IMG/VR virus record: IMGVR_UViG_3300035670_000028
Location: 62,001 to 126,000 of that record
DNA: 64,000 nucleotides
Source of the DNA: a virus
Reading direction: 5' to 3' (one strand)
Program-made: the position numbers and the translations under genes
Part shown: positions 13,728 through 22,197 of the stretch, piece by piece
How the letters are laid out: the number at the start of each line of letters is the position of its first letter
Numbering within the stretch: the stretch's first letter is position 1
The notes under the pieces: model-generated
Told to the model about the DNA's origin: nothing
Seen by the model: the letters and a program-made list of their open reading frames with translations, nothing else
Databases searched by the model: none

Positions 13728-14663
13728 ATGCTTCAAATCAGGAACGTAACGCTAGAGGGTCCGGACTGCAGTGGTAAGTCGACCCTCTATAACAACATTC
13801 ACAAGGCGAGCAAGTTCAGGTGGAACATCCAGGACCGATCGCAGCTCAGCATGCTGTGCTACGCCCGACAGTTCGGTCGCGGTGACAGTGAGGTGGAGCG
13901 GTGGCGGCGCGAGCTCAGGTCCTTCCTCCTCGACCTGAACAACCGCCTCATTGTGCTGCTTCCGGACTTCCAGGTGATCGCGCAGCGGCTTTCCGAGCGT
14001 GGGGATGATGTTCAGGACATTCAGAGCCTGAAGACGCTGCACAGCATCTTCGAGGAGGAGGTGACCCGCCTAGGAAATCCTCCCAACCTCCTCGTGTTTC
14101 GAGAGGCGCTTCCGGTGGAGCAGCTCAGAGACGCGTGCGTCAAGTGGCTTAGCATGGCCGAGCTCCTCCAGCCGCTCGGTGCAGCACGCGAGGTGCTCGC
14201 CCTCGCGGAGTCCATGCCCAACCGCGAGGCAGTGGGGTGCAGGTTTCGCCTGACACTCGACCCAACGTCGCTGTCTGTGCCCGATGCCTCCATTCTCAGA
14301 CACCCACCCGAGGAGGTCTACTACGCGAAGATCCTATCAGGTGTCCTGCAGAATATTGATGATGAGCTCAAGGGCAAGAATGAGTACGGAGTGAAGCAGA
14401 ACCAGTATTACACTCGTCGCTTCATCTTCACGCAGGACTCTTGCATCTCTCTCGTTCACACAATTCTCAGGGGCGACAACCTAAACATGCGAGTGTATTG
14501 TCGCTCCTCCAACGCGAAGGACGTGTTCAGCTACGATGTGCAGTTCATCTGCTACCTGTTTAGCAGGATCTACGCTCGACTCGCCTCGCACAGCGGCTGG
14601 TCCTATCCTCCTCGCGGAAACTTCACCGTCGACGTGGAGCTCGGCTCCGCCCACGTGCTCTGA
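13728..14663 (+). CDS. P-loop (thymidylate-kinase-like) protein joined to thymidylate-synthase-like domain
   Basis: 311 residues. The N-terminus has a Walker A motif (LEGPDCSGKST) in a dTMP-kinase-like setting and continues to about residue 140. The C-terminal 110 residues match the core of thymidylate synthase: a Cys in DSCISL where TS has its PCH nucleophile, RVYCRSSNAKDVFSYDVQF for the TS phosphate-binding and PFNI region, and ELGSAHVL for the TS DxHxY segment. The TS Asn177 position appears to be Asp, as in dCMP-specific relatives. The TS N-terminal part is missing, so activity is uncertain. ATG 13728 follows CGGAG. Confidence 0.6.
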   Translation: MLQIRNVTLEGPDCSGKSTLYNNIHKASKFRWNIQDRSQLSMLCYARQFGRGDSEVERWRRELRSFLLDLNNRLIVLLPDFQVIAQRLSERGDDVQDIQSLKTLHSIFEEEVTRLGNPPNLLVFREALPVEQLRDACVKWLSMAELLQPLGAAREVLALAESMPNREAVGCRFRLTLDPTSLSVPDASILRHPPEEVYYAKILSGVLQNIDDELKGKNEYGVKQNQYYTRRFIFTQDSCISLVHTILRGDNLNMRVYCRSSNAKDVFSYDVQFICYLFSRIYARLASHSGWSYPPRGNFTVDVELGSAHVL

Positions 14664-14668
14664 GGACT

Positions 14669-15460
14669 ATGACTATCAACCTAGAGAATCGCGACTGCCT
14701 CGAGTATCTGGCCTCGCTGCCTGATGAGTCCATTGACATCGCACTACTTGATCCGCCCTACTTCATTGGCCACGACTCATGGGACAAGCAGTGGCCCACT
14801 GAGGAGAAGTACATGAAGTGGTGCGAGGCGTGGACTCGAGAGTCCGTTCGAGTCCTGCGCAGGAATCGCCCCATCTGCGTCTGGGGCACGATGAAGACTG
14901 ACACCTTCCTGCGGTACAAGCTCAACGTGCTCAACAAGGTCCCAGGCATCTACCCGCAGAATGAGATCGTGTGGTCCTACAACTGGGGCGGCAGGTCCAA
15001 GGGCAACTTCGCCCGAAAGCACGAGTACATGTGGGTGTACAGCAAGGGAGAGCTTCACTTCAACGCCGACGATGTCCGCATCGAGAGGAAGCAGAAGGTG
15101 AACATCAGGACGGGTCAGCCGTTTGCCCAGGGCACAATTCCCACCTGCGTGTGGGAGAAGAACAACCACACGACCTCTAAGGAGTACTGCGCGTGGCACA
15201 CGGCGCAGAAGCCCATCTCCCTGCTCGAGCGCATCATCAGGGCGTACACCAATCCGGGTGAGACAGTGATGGACTGCTTCAGTGGCGCGGGCTCCACAAT
15301 GATCGCCGCCCACAATGTGGGCCGCAACTTCACAGGCACCGAGCTGTACAGGGACTACTACGAGCAGTCGAAGGATCGATTTAAGACTCTCACAGGCTCA
15401 TCCGTGCTTGACTCAAAGGACTCAGCGCCCGGGGCGCAATATTTAACGGAGGAGACATGA
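14669..15460 (+). CDS. DNA methyltransferase, N6-adenine/N4-cytosine type
   Basis: 263 residues of the beta-group amino-methyltransferase order. DPPY at about residues 28-31 is followed by the target-recognition region, and the SAM-binding MDCFSGAGST lies near residues 198-207. Complete family motifs include the N-terminal NRDCLEYLASLPD. No restriction partner is adjacent, so it may be an orphan enzyme protecting phage DNA or regulating transcription. It overlaps the thymidine kinase start by four bases. Confidence 0.88.
   Translation: MTINLENRDCLEYLASLPDESIDIALLDPPYFIGHDSWDKQWPTEEKYMKWCEAWTRESVRVLRRNRPICVWGTMKTDTFLRYKLNVLNKVPGIYPQNEIVWSYNWGGRSKGNFARKHEYMWVYSKGELHFNADDVRIERKQKVNIRTGQPFAQGTIPTCVWEKNNHTTSKEYCAWHTAQKPISLLERIIRAYTNPGETVMDCFSGAGSTMIAAHNVGRNFTGTELYRDYYEQSKDRFKTLTGSSVLDSKDSAPGAQYLTEET
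15439..15445 (+). promoter_or_regulatory. ATATTTA late-type promoter box
   Basis: ATATTTA just inside the end of the methyltransferase gene, 11 bases before the thymidine kinase ATG, with GGAGGAG between. Confidence 0.45.
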
Positions 15461-16026
15461 GCAAGATGACGCAGCGGGATCCGGAGTTCATAATGTTCGT
15501 CGGGCCCATGTTCGGCTCGAAGACTTCAAGACTTCTTGCCACAGTCGAGCGCTATCGCTACCAGAGCAGGGGCATCCTCGTGTTCAAGCCGAGGATGGAC
15601 AATCGGTATGAGAGCGAGAAGATCGTCACCCACACGGGACTCAGCGTCAGTGCCCAGTGTGTGGGATACGGTCGTGAGATCATCGAGCAGGTCCTCGCGG
15701 CTCCCGACTGTGAGGTAGTTGCCGTGGACGAGGCGTTCATGATCGAGGGATCGGCCGAGGCTTGCCTGTCTCTGTTCAGGCGTGGCAAGACGATCGTGGT
15801 GTCGTCCATTCAGCTCTCAGCCTCAGGACTTCCATTCGACGAGGTGAAGGACATGATGCCCTACGCCACGCGGATCGAGGTGTGCTCGGCGGTCTGCCCA
15901 ATCACGGGCAGGGACGCCTACTACACAGAGAGAAAGAGGAGCGACCTTGGCGAGATTGCAGTGGGCGGCAAGGAGATGTACTCACCCGTCTGCTGGGAGC
16001 ACGCCAAGTTTATGCGAGGAGTGTGA
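15457..16026 (+). CDS. tdk: Thymidine kinase (type II)
   Basis: 189 residues. P-loop FVGPMFGSKTSRLL, the VDEAFM Mg/Walker B region, a lasso and thymidine-binding segment, and a zinc site (CSAVC near 140 and a late Cys in SPVCWEH). Length matches the family. The P-loop reads GSKT rather than the usual SGKT, a position swap. It salvages thymidine to dTMP and sits with other nucleotide enzymes. Confidence 0.9.
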   Translation: MSKMTQRDPEFIMFVGPMFGSKTSRLLATVERYRYQSRGILVFKPRMDNRYESEKIVTHTGLSVSAQCVGYGREIIEQVLAAPDCEVVAVDEAFMIEGSAEACLSLFRRGKTIVVSSIQLSASGLPFDEVKDMMPYATRIEVCSAVCPITGRDAYYTERKRSDLGEIAVGGKEMYSPVCWEHAKFMRGV

Positions 16027-16027
16027 T

Positions 16028-16864
16028 ATGGGAATGGATCCTTCGTCGGTCAACTGTGTCATCTACCACGGAGGGTGCACGGACGGGTTCGGTGCAGCAT
16101 TCTCCGCCTGGAAGTGCCTAGGAAACAGGGCCGAGTACTACGCCTGCAAGCACGGTGAGTCCCCTCCTGATGTTCGAGGAAAGAACGTCGTGATCCTGGA
16201 CTTTTCCTACGACAATGCGACGACGAAGAGGCTGATCTCTGAGGCCGCATCACTGCTCGTGATCGACCACCACAAGTCCGCGATGGTCGAGCTCCACGAT
16301 GTGAGCAACACGCACTTCGATATGAACCACTCGGGCGCCCGGCTCTCGTGGGACTTCTTCCACCCAGGGCACCCACCTCCCAAGCTCATCAACTACATCG
16401 AGGACCGTGACCTGTGGAAGTGGGAGCTGCCCTACTCGAAGGAGTTCAGTGCTGCCTTCGACATGGTGCCCTTCGAGTTTGAGGAGTTCGAGAAGTACGA
16501 GGACGACTCGGTCTTCGACGACGCTGTGAAGCGGGGATCCTACATCCTCGCCTACTCCAAGACCGTGATCAAGAAGGTGTGCGAGAAGGCGGCACTGAGG
16601 CGCTACCAGGGCATGGAGGTGATGGTGGTCAACTCCTCACACTGGATGTCCGAGATCGGAAATAGGCTCTCGCACGACTGTGACTTTGCGGTGATATGGT
16701 ACTACGACCACGAGGACCGCAAGAACAAGGTGAGCCTCCGCGCCTTCCACGACAACGTCGACGTCTCAGAGATCGCGAAGCGGTTCGGCGGCGGCGGCCA
16801 CAAGAAGGCTGCGGGATTTGCTCTGCCTGACGGAAAGCACATCGAGGAGATCTTCGACGTCTGA
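16028..16864 (+). CDS. DHH-family phosphoesterase
   Basis: 278 residues. GCTDGFGAAFSAW, ILDFSY, VIDHHKSA (the DHH motif) and the C-terminal DHHA1 signature FGGGGHKKAAG are all present. Members hydrolyse short oligoribonucleotides, pAp or cyclic dinucleotides, so a role in recycling nanoRNA or destroying a cyclic-dinucleotide signal is possible. ATG 16028 lies just after the thymidine kinase stop. Confidence 0.85.
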   Translation: MGMDPSSVNCVIYHGGCTDGFGAAFSAWKCLGNRAEYYACKHGESPPDVRGKNVVILDFSYDNATTKRLISEAASLLVIDHHKSAMVELHDVSNTHFDMNHSGARLSWDFFHPGHPPPKLINYIEDRDLWKWELPYSKEFSAAFDMVPFEFEEFEKYEDDSVFDDAVKRGSYILAYSKTVIKKVCEKAALRRYQGMEVMVVNSSHWMSEIGNRLSHDCDFAVIWYYDHEDRKNKVSLRAFHDNVDVSEIAKRFGGGGHKKAAGFALPDGKHIEEIFDV

Positions 16865-16869
16865 GCTTC

Positions 16870-16876
16870 ATATTTA
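16870..16876 (+). promoter_or_regulatory. ATATTTA late-type promoter box
   Basis: ATATTTA six bases before the ATG at 16883, a very short or absent leader. Confidence 0.5.
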
Positions 16877-16882
16877 CCAGAC

Positions 16883-17728
16883 ATGAGACCCAGAGTGCTT
16901 GAGGAGTGCATTGTCGTAGGTGGTGCCCTTAAGGGCGACAACTTCCTAGCCAAGTCCAGGGACCGCAACTACACGCCCCATGTGACGATATACCGTGAGC
17001 TGCTCGACAGCGGCATCGAGATCGTCTACATGCACGACGAGGACACCGACTACATGGAGGGCATGAACTCCGAGGGCATCGGCATCGTCAATGCGGCGCT
17101 GCTTGTCGGAGATGATGAGAAAGCGGTCAAGGGCAAGATCAAGTCCACCGACGGCAAGATCATGCGCGCTGCCCTAGAGTGCACAGACCTCAGGACCTGC
17201 ATTCAGACGCTCATCTCCACCGGCGGCGGCATCAAGGGCCACACGCTGGTCGGAAACAGTGACACCCTCTACACGATTGAGATGACGTCCAAGCACAATC
17301 CCGTCATCAACAAGGTGAAGGACACCTCGAAGACCCAGGTGAGGACCAACCACGGCCTCAAGCACGCCGGCGCCGGCTACACGGTTGATCGAAAGCCAGA
17401 CGACTACCTGAGCTCAAAGATCAGGCAGGCGACCGCCGAGGTCCAGGTCGCAGGCGCGGAGGACATCGGTGAGATCGCGCCGTCGCTCGCCCGCCAGACA
17501 TTCGATCCTGAGTCCAACTACAACATGAACCGCAAGACGGACAACATGTCTACCACCTCTCAGTGCGCGATGAACCTCTCCAAGCGCCACTTCAACTTCT
17601 ACTTCTTCCCCACACACTGCGAGTTCAACGGTGTGGTGGACAAGACCCCTGAGGACTACGACCCCCGAGTGAAGATCAACGTCTACAGGTACAAGACTCC
17701 GGGCAGAAAAGGCCTGAGCCTAAAGTAA
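16883..17728 (+). CDS. NTN-hydrolase-like protein (peptidase C45/acyltransferase type)
   Basis: 281 residues. The start MRPRVLEECIVVGG followed by FLAKSRDRNY matches the N-terminal Cys nucleophile and Arg/Asp region of NTN acyltransferases. EGMNSEGIGIVNAALL and TNHGLKHAG are further family-type segments. Cys9 would become the nucleophile after removal of eight residues. The substrate is unknown. Confidence 0.6.
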   Translation: MRPRVLEECIVVGGALKGDNFLAKSRDRNYTPHVTIYRELLDSGIEIVYMHDEDTDYMEGMNSEGIGIVNAALLVGDDEKAVKGKIKSTDGKIMRAALECTDLRTCIQTLISTGGGIKGHTLVGNSDTLYTIEMTSKHNPVINKVKDTSKTQVRTNHGLKHAGAGYTVDRKPDDYLSSKIRQATAEVQVAGAEDIGEIAPSLARQTFDPESNYNMNRKTDNMSTTSQCAMNLSKRHFNFYFFPTHCEFNGVVDKTPEDYDPRVKINVYRYKTPGRKGLSLK

Positions 17729-17752
17729 AAACTGCAGCTCCCAGGCTATAAT
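17724..17752 (+). promoter_or_regulatory. AGTAAA-17-TATAAT promoter
   Basis: AGTAAA at 17724-17729 and TATAAT at 17747-17752. The deaminase ATG at 17759 follows by exactly six bases, another leaderless arrangement. Confidence 0.65.
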
Positions 17753-17758
17753 GCCTCC

Positions 17759-18187
17759 ATGAGCGAGCGACCCACGTGGGACAGCGTCTGGATGGACACT
17801 GCCCGAACAATCTCACGCCGATCCTACGACCCACGACACCAGGTGGGGGCCATCGTGGTGACATCAGACAATACCCAGGTGCTCTCCGTTGGCTACAACG
17901 GTAATTACACAGGGGGCCCAAATGAGGTTGAATCTGCGAACCCTGGGGAGTCCGGAATGATACACAGCGAGATCAACGCGCTGCTGAAGATGGACTACAA
18001 CAACCCGAAGCGCAAGGTGATGTACGTCACATTGAGCCCTTGCCGTATGTGCGCGAAGGCGATCGTCAACGCCGGGATCAGCGAGGTCGTGTACGGCGAG
18101 GAGTACAGGGACGCCTCCGGCCTGGATATACTGCGGTCCGCAGGAGTGACAGTGAGGCCTATCAACGAGCCTTCAACTGGGTCGTGA
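17759..18187 (+). CDS. dCMP deaminase
   Basis: 142 residues of the zinc cytidine-deaminase fold. HSEINAL carries the HxE zinc and proton-shuttle pair, and LSPCRMCAKAI carries PCxxC. Length and the GAIVV...VGYNG pattern fit dCMP deaminases, which feed dUMP to thymidylate synthesis. This agrees with the neighbouring thymidine kinase and kinase/TS-like genes. Confidence 0.9.
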   Translation: MSERPTWDSVWMDTARTISRRSYDPRHQVGAIVVTSDNTQVLSVGYNGNYTGGPNEVESANPGESGMIHSEINALLKMDYNNPKRKVMYVTLSPCRMCAKAIVNAGISEVVYGEEYRDASGLDILRSAGVTVRPINEPSTGS

Positions 18188-18231
18188 GCGAGATACCTAT
18201 AGATAGCATTGCGCCTATTGCAGAGAACGAC

Positions 18232-19821
18232 ATGACACAACGTCACAAACACGAAAAGCTGATCCTCAAGCTCCTATCAGAGGATGATAGGATAGAATAT
18301 TGTCTCAATGAAGGAAGGCTAGATATTCTCTCAGAGGCACAGAAAATATCTGAGGAAGACATTCAAAATGTCGCGAAATCCGTTGAGAAGACTGAAAAGG
18401 AGCTTGCGATAATTGCCGCAGCCTCCAAAGACGCAGGTTTCGAAGCGTACTCTGTGTATTTTGATGCGATGCTCAAGCAGATGAAGACTGTCAAGAAGTA
18501 CATTGCGCAGGTGGGAATTGGTGGTATCAAGGATAATATGAGCATAGCACTGACTCTATTATCGCAAGCCATCGCAATGGAAGATTCAGCGACAAAGGCT
18601 GCAAACGGCCTTGAAAAGTCAATAACACTCTTTGCAAAAGAGTTGGCGCCTCTAATCGAAGATGATAAGAAAGACACACCACTAGAAGATCTAGCAACAG
18701 ATGAGAGCAATGGCCTACCATCAGTAGATGAGCTCACAAAAGGTCTGCAAAAGGCTTTCGAAGGAGCTGGTCTAACAAAGAAAGAAGAGCAAGGCGGTTT
18801 GTTTAGTAAGCTGATGTCCTTCGGTAAGAAGATGTACAAGAAGCTTACAGGATCTGATGCAGAGAAAGAAGAGATCAAGAAGGCTGAAAAAGTTGCTGCA
18901 GCTGTAAAGAAATTGCAAAATGACGCGAGACCAATGCCTGATCCAGGTGATGCCATTTCTGCAATCCTAAAAATGTCGTTAAATCAGCTTGAGAAATTTG
19001 TAGGCGGTCTGAAAAAAGCGAAAGCCAAGCCTCCCCCAAAGGGTGCTCTAAAAACACTAGCAGCAAAGGTTGAAGCCACACCACCCACAGGCGGTTCAGA
19101 AGAAGGTGGTAAGGACAAAAAAGCAGGAAGTGAGAAGACAGCAGCAGTCGCGTCAAAACTATCAGTCAAAGACCTTGAAGGTGAGTTGACCAAGGTTGTG
19201 GGCGATAATGAAGAGACAAAAAAGCTAATTCCTGGTGCAATTGCAGCAATTCGAGGTATTGATTCTCTCAAAGACATTATTGCAGACGCTAAAATTGCAT
19301 TGCACAAACAAAGCTTATCATATCTTCTTTTTGAAGCTGAGAGTGATCCTGCTCCTGAAGATAAGAAGACAGAAGATAAAGAGGCAAAAAAAGTTGAGTT
19401 TGAAACTGTGCTAAAAGCAGTTTCAGGTGCTGTCAAAAATGAAGAAGTTGCGAAGCAGCTAACAGCCGCGGCTTTTAAGTTCATGAAGGAAAAAGGAATC
19501 AGCGTAGGCGATTTGCCTGCTGATGTTACTGCTCAGCCTGACAGCAAACCAGATGACAAGTCTGGTGGTGGAATTGTTCCAGATGAAAAATTCAACGATG
19601 TCTTCAATAATAGTAAGCTATGGATTCAGACTCCCAAGAAAAGAAAGTCTATTCTGAATCCTACAAATCCCGCTAATAAACAAGCACGCCAAAACTGGAA
19701 AGATGAATTCAACAAATCAGCAGGAAAAAAAGTCTTTGAAAGAAAGCACATCGAAGACACATCAATCAGTGAAGGCGTTGACAGAATTCTTAAGCTCGCT
19801 GGCATAAAGGACGAGGAGTGA
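18232..19821 (+). CDS. Lys/Glu/Ala-rich internal head or scaffold-like protein
   Basis: 529 residues, highly charged and mostly helical, with a Gly/Pro/Lys linker around residue 290. It contains YLLFE|AESD, a strong prohead-protease-like site. The C-terminus ISEGVDRILKLAGIKDEE resembles the other ends in this block. AT-rich codons contrast with neighbours. I infer a scaffold or internal head protein. ATG 18232 is chosen; an in-frame GTG at 18184 overlapping the previous stop (GTGA) is a real alternative. Confidence 0.6.
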   Translation: MTQRHKHEKLILKLLSEDDRIEYCLNEGRLDILSEAQKISEEDIQNVAKSVEKTEKELAIIAAASKDAGFEAYSVYFDAMLKQMKTVKKYIAQVGIGGIKDNMSIALTLLSQAIAMEDSATKAANGLEKSITLFAKELAPLIEDDKKDTPLEDLATDESNGLPSVDELTKGLQKAFEGAGLTKKEEQGGLFSKLMSFGKKMYKKLTGSDAEKEEIKKAEKVAAAVKKLQNDARPMPDPGDAISAILKMSLNQLEKFVGGLKKAKAKPPPKGALKTLAAKVEATPPTGGSEEGGKDKKAGSEKTAAVASKLSVKDLEGELTKVVGDNEETKKLIPGAIAAIRGIDSLKDIIADAKIALHKQSLSYLLFEAESDPAPEDKKTEDKEAKKVEFETVLKAVSGAVKNEEVAKQLTAAAFKFMKEKGISVGDLPADVTAQPDSKPDDKSGGGIVPDEKFNDVFNNSKLWIQTPKKRKSILNPTNPANKQARQNWKDEFNKSAGKKVFERKHIEDTSISEGVDRILKLAGIKDEE

Positions 19822-19822
19822 C

Positions 19823-20242
19823 ATGGCAAAGCTGAATGAGTCAAAGATCGTTGAGGCCATGCGCCTCGCCTATCTCCGGAGGCTCCACGAGGTGATCGGT
19901 GAGACCGACGTGAAGGACAAGAGGGGTAATGTGGTGATCTCTCCCGGTCTCAAGGTCCGTCACAAGAAGTCACAGTTCGAGTACACTGTGTCATCTGTGA
20001 AGGAGGATCCGAAGTCAGGCGACGTGGTGATCACTCTCAAGAGCCCTGAGATGCCGCGTTTCACGCCTTCCGGTGGGCAGGAGTTCGTGGGCGAGGAGAC
20101 ACCTCTACTGACAGGCGCCGCTCCTACCTCGGGTCACGATGAGGAGCTCGCAGCAATGGCTCAGCCGGACGCTGTCGAGGGCGAGGAGACCGTCTTCATG
20201 GTGGATGAGAAGGAGTTCAAGAAGGACTACGAGGTGAAGTGA
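19823..20242 (+). CDS. Tag-bearing protein with KOW-like segment
   Basis: 139 residues. The N-terminus KLNE|SKIVEAMRLAYLRRLHE|V is a tag-type helix with two (L)xE sites. GLKVRHKKSQFEYTVSSVKED and VVITLKSPE look like a small barrel. A Glu/Asp-rich tail follows. It directly follows the scaffold-like gene and overlaps the next gene. Confidence 0.6.
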   Translation: MAKLNESKIVEAMRLAYLRRLHEVIGETDVKDKRGNVVISPGLKVRHKKSQFEYTVSSVKEDPKSGDVVITLKSPEMPRFTPSGGQEFVGEETPLLTGAAPTSGHDEELAAMAQPDAVEGEETVFMVDEKEFKKDYEVK

Positions 20243-20937
20243 TGCACATCGACGACGACATCAAGAAGGAGATCCGCCGCTCCCTAGGCCTTCCGGAGCG
20301 GAGGGCAGAGTCAAAGATCAATGAGGCGTACGTTGTTGAGCCCAAGTCCTACACGCTCAAGACCGACTTCCTGAGCGACAAGGCGAAGAAGGCCCGCATC
20401 GACGACTTCAGCGCGAACGCCAAGTCACTAAACGCTGTGAGCGCGAAGCTGGACACCGCCTCAAGGGACGATGCGGACGACCGCTCCTCGGAGTTCAGGT
20501 CGCTCAAGGTCGACGAGGCGCACTGCCTCAATGAGGCCTTCCTCAGGGCGCGCCACTTCGACAACATCGACGATCCCAGGAGCCAGATCTCCATGGACAC
20601 ACTTTCCTTCATGCGCCTCGAGCGGGACTTCGGCGGATTCGACGCGTGGCAGAAGGACTTCATAGCCTGCGGCATGTCGGCACGCAGTGGTTACGTTGTG
20701 ACCGCCTACAACATCCTGCTCGGCAGGTACATGAACCTCGTGGTCGACGCGGGAGGCTGCAACATACCGATCGGATGCATGCCCATCGTTGTTCTCGACG
20801 TCTCAGAGGGCGCGTACTACCGGGACTACATCGGTGATCGCAAGACCTACATCATCGCAATGATGAAGGAGCTCAACTGGGACGTCATCGAGGAGCGCGT
20901 CAAGAAGGCTGAGAGGATCGCGAAGGTGATGGCATGA
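20242..20937 (+). CDS. Superoxide-dismutase-fold protein with altered metal site, tag-bearing
   Basis: 231 residues. After a basic helix and KINE|AYVV, the body follows Fe/Mn superoxide dismutase: HCLNEAFLRARHF, GFDAWQKDFIACG, then VLDVSEGAYYRDYIGDRKTY and LNWDVIEERV. In the enzyme the last signature is DVWEHAYYLDY. Here the Asp is kept but the metal-ligand His is Gly, so normal catalysis is doubtful. It sits among head proteins, so a structural or cargo use of the fold is likely. ATG 20242 overlaps the previous TGA. Confidence 0.65.
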   Translation: MHIDDDIKKEIRRSLGLPERRAESKINEAYVVEPKSYTLKTDFLSDKAKKARIDDFSANAKSLNAVSAKLDTASRDDADDRSSEFRSLKVDEAHCLNEAFLRARHFDNIDDPRSQISMDTLSFMRLERDFGGFDAWQKDFIACGMSARSGYVVTAYNILLGRYMNLVVDAGGCNIPIGCMPIVVLDVSEGAYYRDYIGDRKTYIIAMMKELNWDVIEERVKKAERIAKVMA

Positions 20938-21875
20938 GACCCACATCAAAGACAGGACCGGTTCAGGCGACACAGCACGATCCCATGCATGGGCCAACAC
21001 CCACCTGGGTTCACGGAAAGGGTCGCCGCCCAGGCACGCTTCTCATCGGATCAAAGTCAGGCGCAGACACACGTGAAGTGCCTGCAAACAGCGTCAAGTT
21101 TAAGTTCGGCCCGGACACTGAGATGTTTGGGATTCCCTACACAGACCCATATGCGCAGAATGAGTCTGCCGGCTTCAAGCTCACTAGGGCACAGCTTCGT
21201 GCCATGATCCTCGAGGTTCTCACTGAGGGTGAGGACGAGGGCGGTGATGAAGGCGGCGATGATCTCTTTGGTGACGCCGAGGGCGGCGAAGACGAAGAGG
21301 GCGGAGATGAGGGCGGTGAGGAAGCGGGCGGCGAAGAGAGTGGAGATAAAGAGGGAGGAGATGAGGGTGGCGGCGAGGAAGGGGGTGACGAGGAAGAAGC
21401 TGCCGACGACAGCGAAAAGGACGAGGAAAAGGAGCCTGAGCCCACAGGCCCGGTTGGAGACGAGGTCGATATCGCCCTGAAGGACGTTATGGCTGACTTT
21501 GAGAAGCGCGCCCTGGACGCTGCAAAGGCGAAGGGAGAGCTCAAGCCTGTCGATGCGGTCAAGAAGGAGGGACGTGTGTCCCTTGCACGTCTACTGTTCG
21601 AGGAGGAGGAGACACCGCTCATGGACATGGGCACGTTCGCTGCAGATGTTGCTAGGCTCATCAGCAACTACGACTCCCTCATCGACATGGAGGCAGTGAT
21701 CTACACAAAGGCGAAGGATTTCCTGGAGAAGAAGTACGGCAAGGAGTACTCCGACCAGCTGGAGGATATACTCGCTCGTGAGTACAACATAGAATTCGAC
21801 CACGAGTATGACCCAGAGAAAGCAGAGCAGCCGATCTTCGCAGTCGGCGCCACAGCGGCGGCCGCAGGCGCCTGA
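20934..21875 (+). CDS. Acidic Gly/Asp/Glu-repeat head protein with internal tag
   Basis: 313 residues. An N-terminal 80-residue domain is followed by the tag FKLTRAQLRAMILEVLTE|GEDE, then about 75 residues of GGDE/GGEE repeats, then a helical domain with ARLLFE|EEET. Two good (L)xE sites flank the acidic repeat, so cleavage would free a highly acidic peptide. That recalls acidic internal peptides of T4 heads. ATG overlaps the previous stop. Confidence 0.6.
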   Translation: MRPTSKTGPVQATQHDPMHGPTPTWVHGKGRRPGTLLIGSKSGADTREVPANSVKFKFGPDTEMFGIPYTDPYAQNESAGFKLTRAQLRAMILEVLTEGEDEGGDEGGDDLFGDAEGGEDEEGGDEGGEEAGGEESGDKEGGDEGGGEEGGDEEEAADDSEKDEEKEPEPTGPVGDEVDIALKDVMADFEKRALDAAKAKGELKPVDAVKKEGRVSLARLLFEEEETPLMDMGTFAADVARLISNYDSLIDMEAVIYTKAKDFLEKKYGKEYSDQLEDILAREYNIEFDHEYDPEKAEQPIFAVGATAAAAGA

Positions 21876-22197
21876 TCTCAATCGTCGCCTGATCGACTAT
21901 CAGACTCGTAAGTCGATCCATATCACTCTCACAAAGTCCACGCACGCAGATCTCAGGACCCTGCTCTTCAAGCGCGGCCTGTCCATGCAGGAGGTATTCA
22001 ATCGGCTTGCGTCTCTCATCTGTGAGCAGAACCCACACCTTTCAAGGCTCCTCGACGGCATTGAGCTCGAGAAGAAGGAGCGGCAAATCAAGCAGGTTAC
22101 ACGCACAGACGCCGAGTCTATATTTGAGCTTATAGAGACAGCAAATCCCTTTGAGACTGAAGAGGACATAGAAGAGGAAGATGAGCACATCGATTAA
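21808..22197 (+). CDS. Small helical protein, possible ribbon-helix-helix fold
   Basis: 129 residues. RRLIDYQTRKSIHITLTKSTHADLRTLLFKRGLSMQEVFNRLASLI has a beta strand followed by two helices, as in CopG-type regulators. The tail is very acidic. The ATG at 21808 overlaps the previous gene by 68 bases, which is unusually long; a later non-ATG start is possible. Confidence 0.5.
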   Translation: MTQRKQSSRSSQSAPQRRPQAPDLNRRLIDYQTRKSIHITLTKSTHADLRTLLFKRGLSMQEVFNRLASLICEQNPHLSRLLDGIELEKKERQIKQVTRTDAESIFELIETANPFETEEDIEEEDEHID

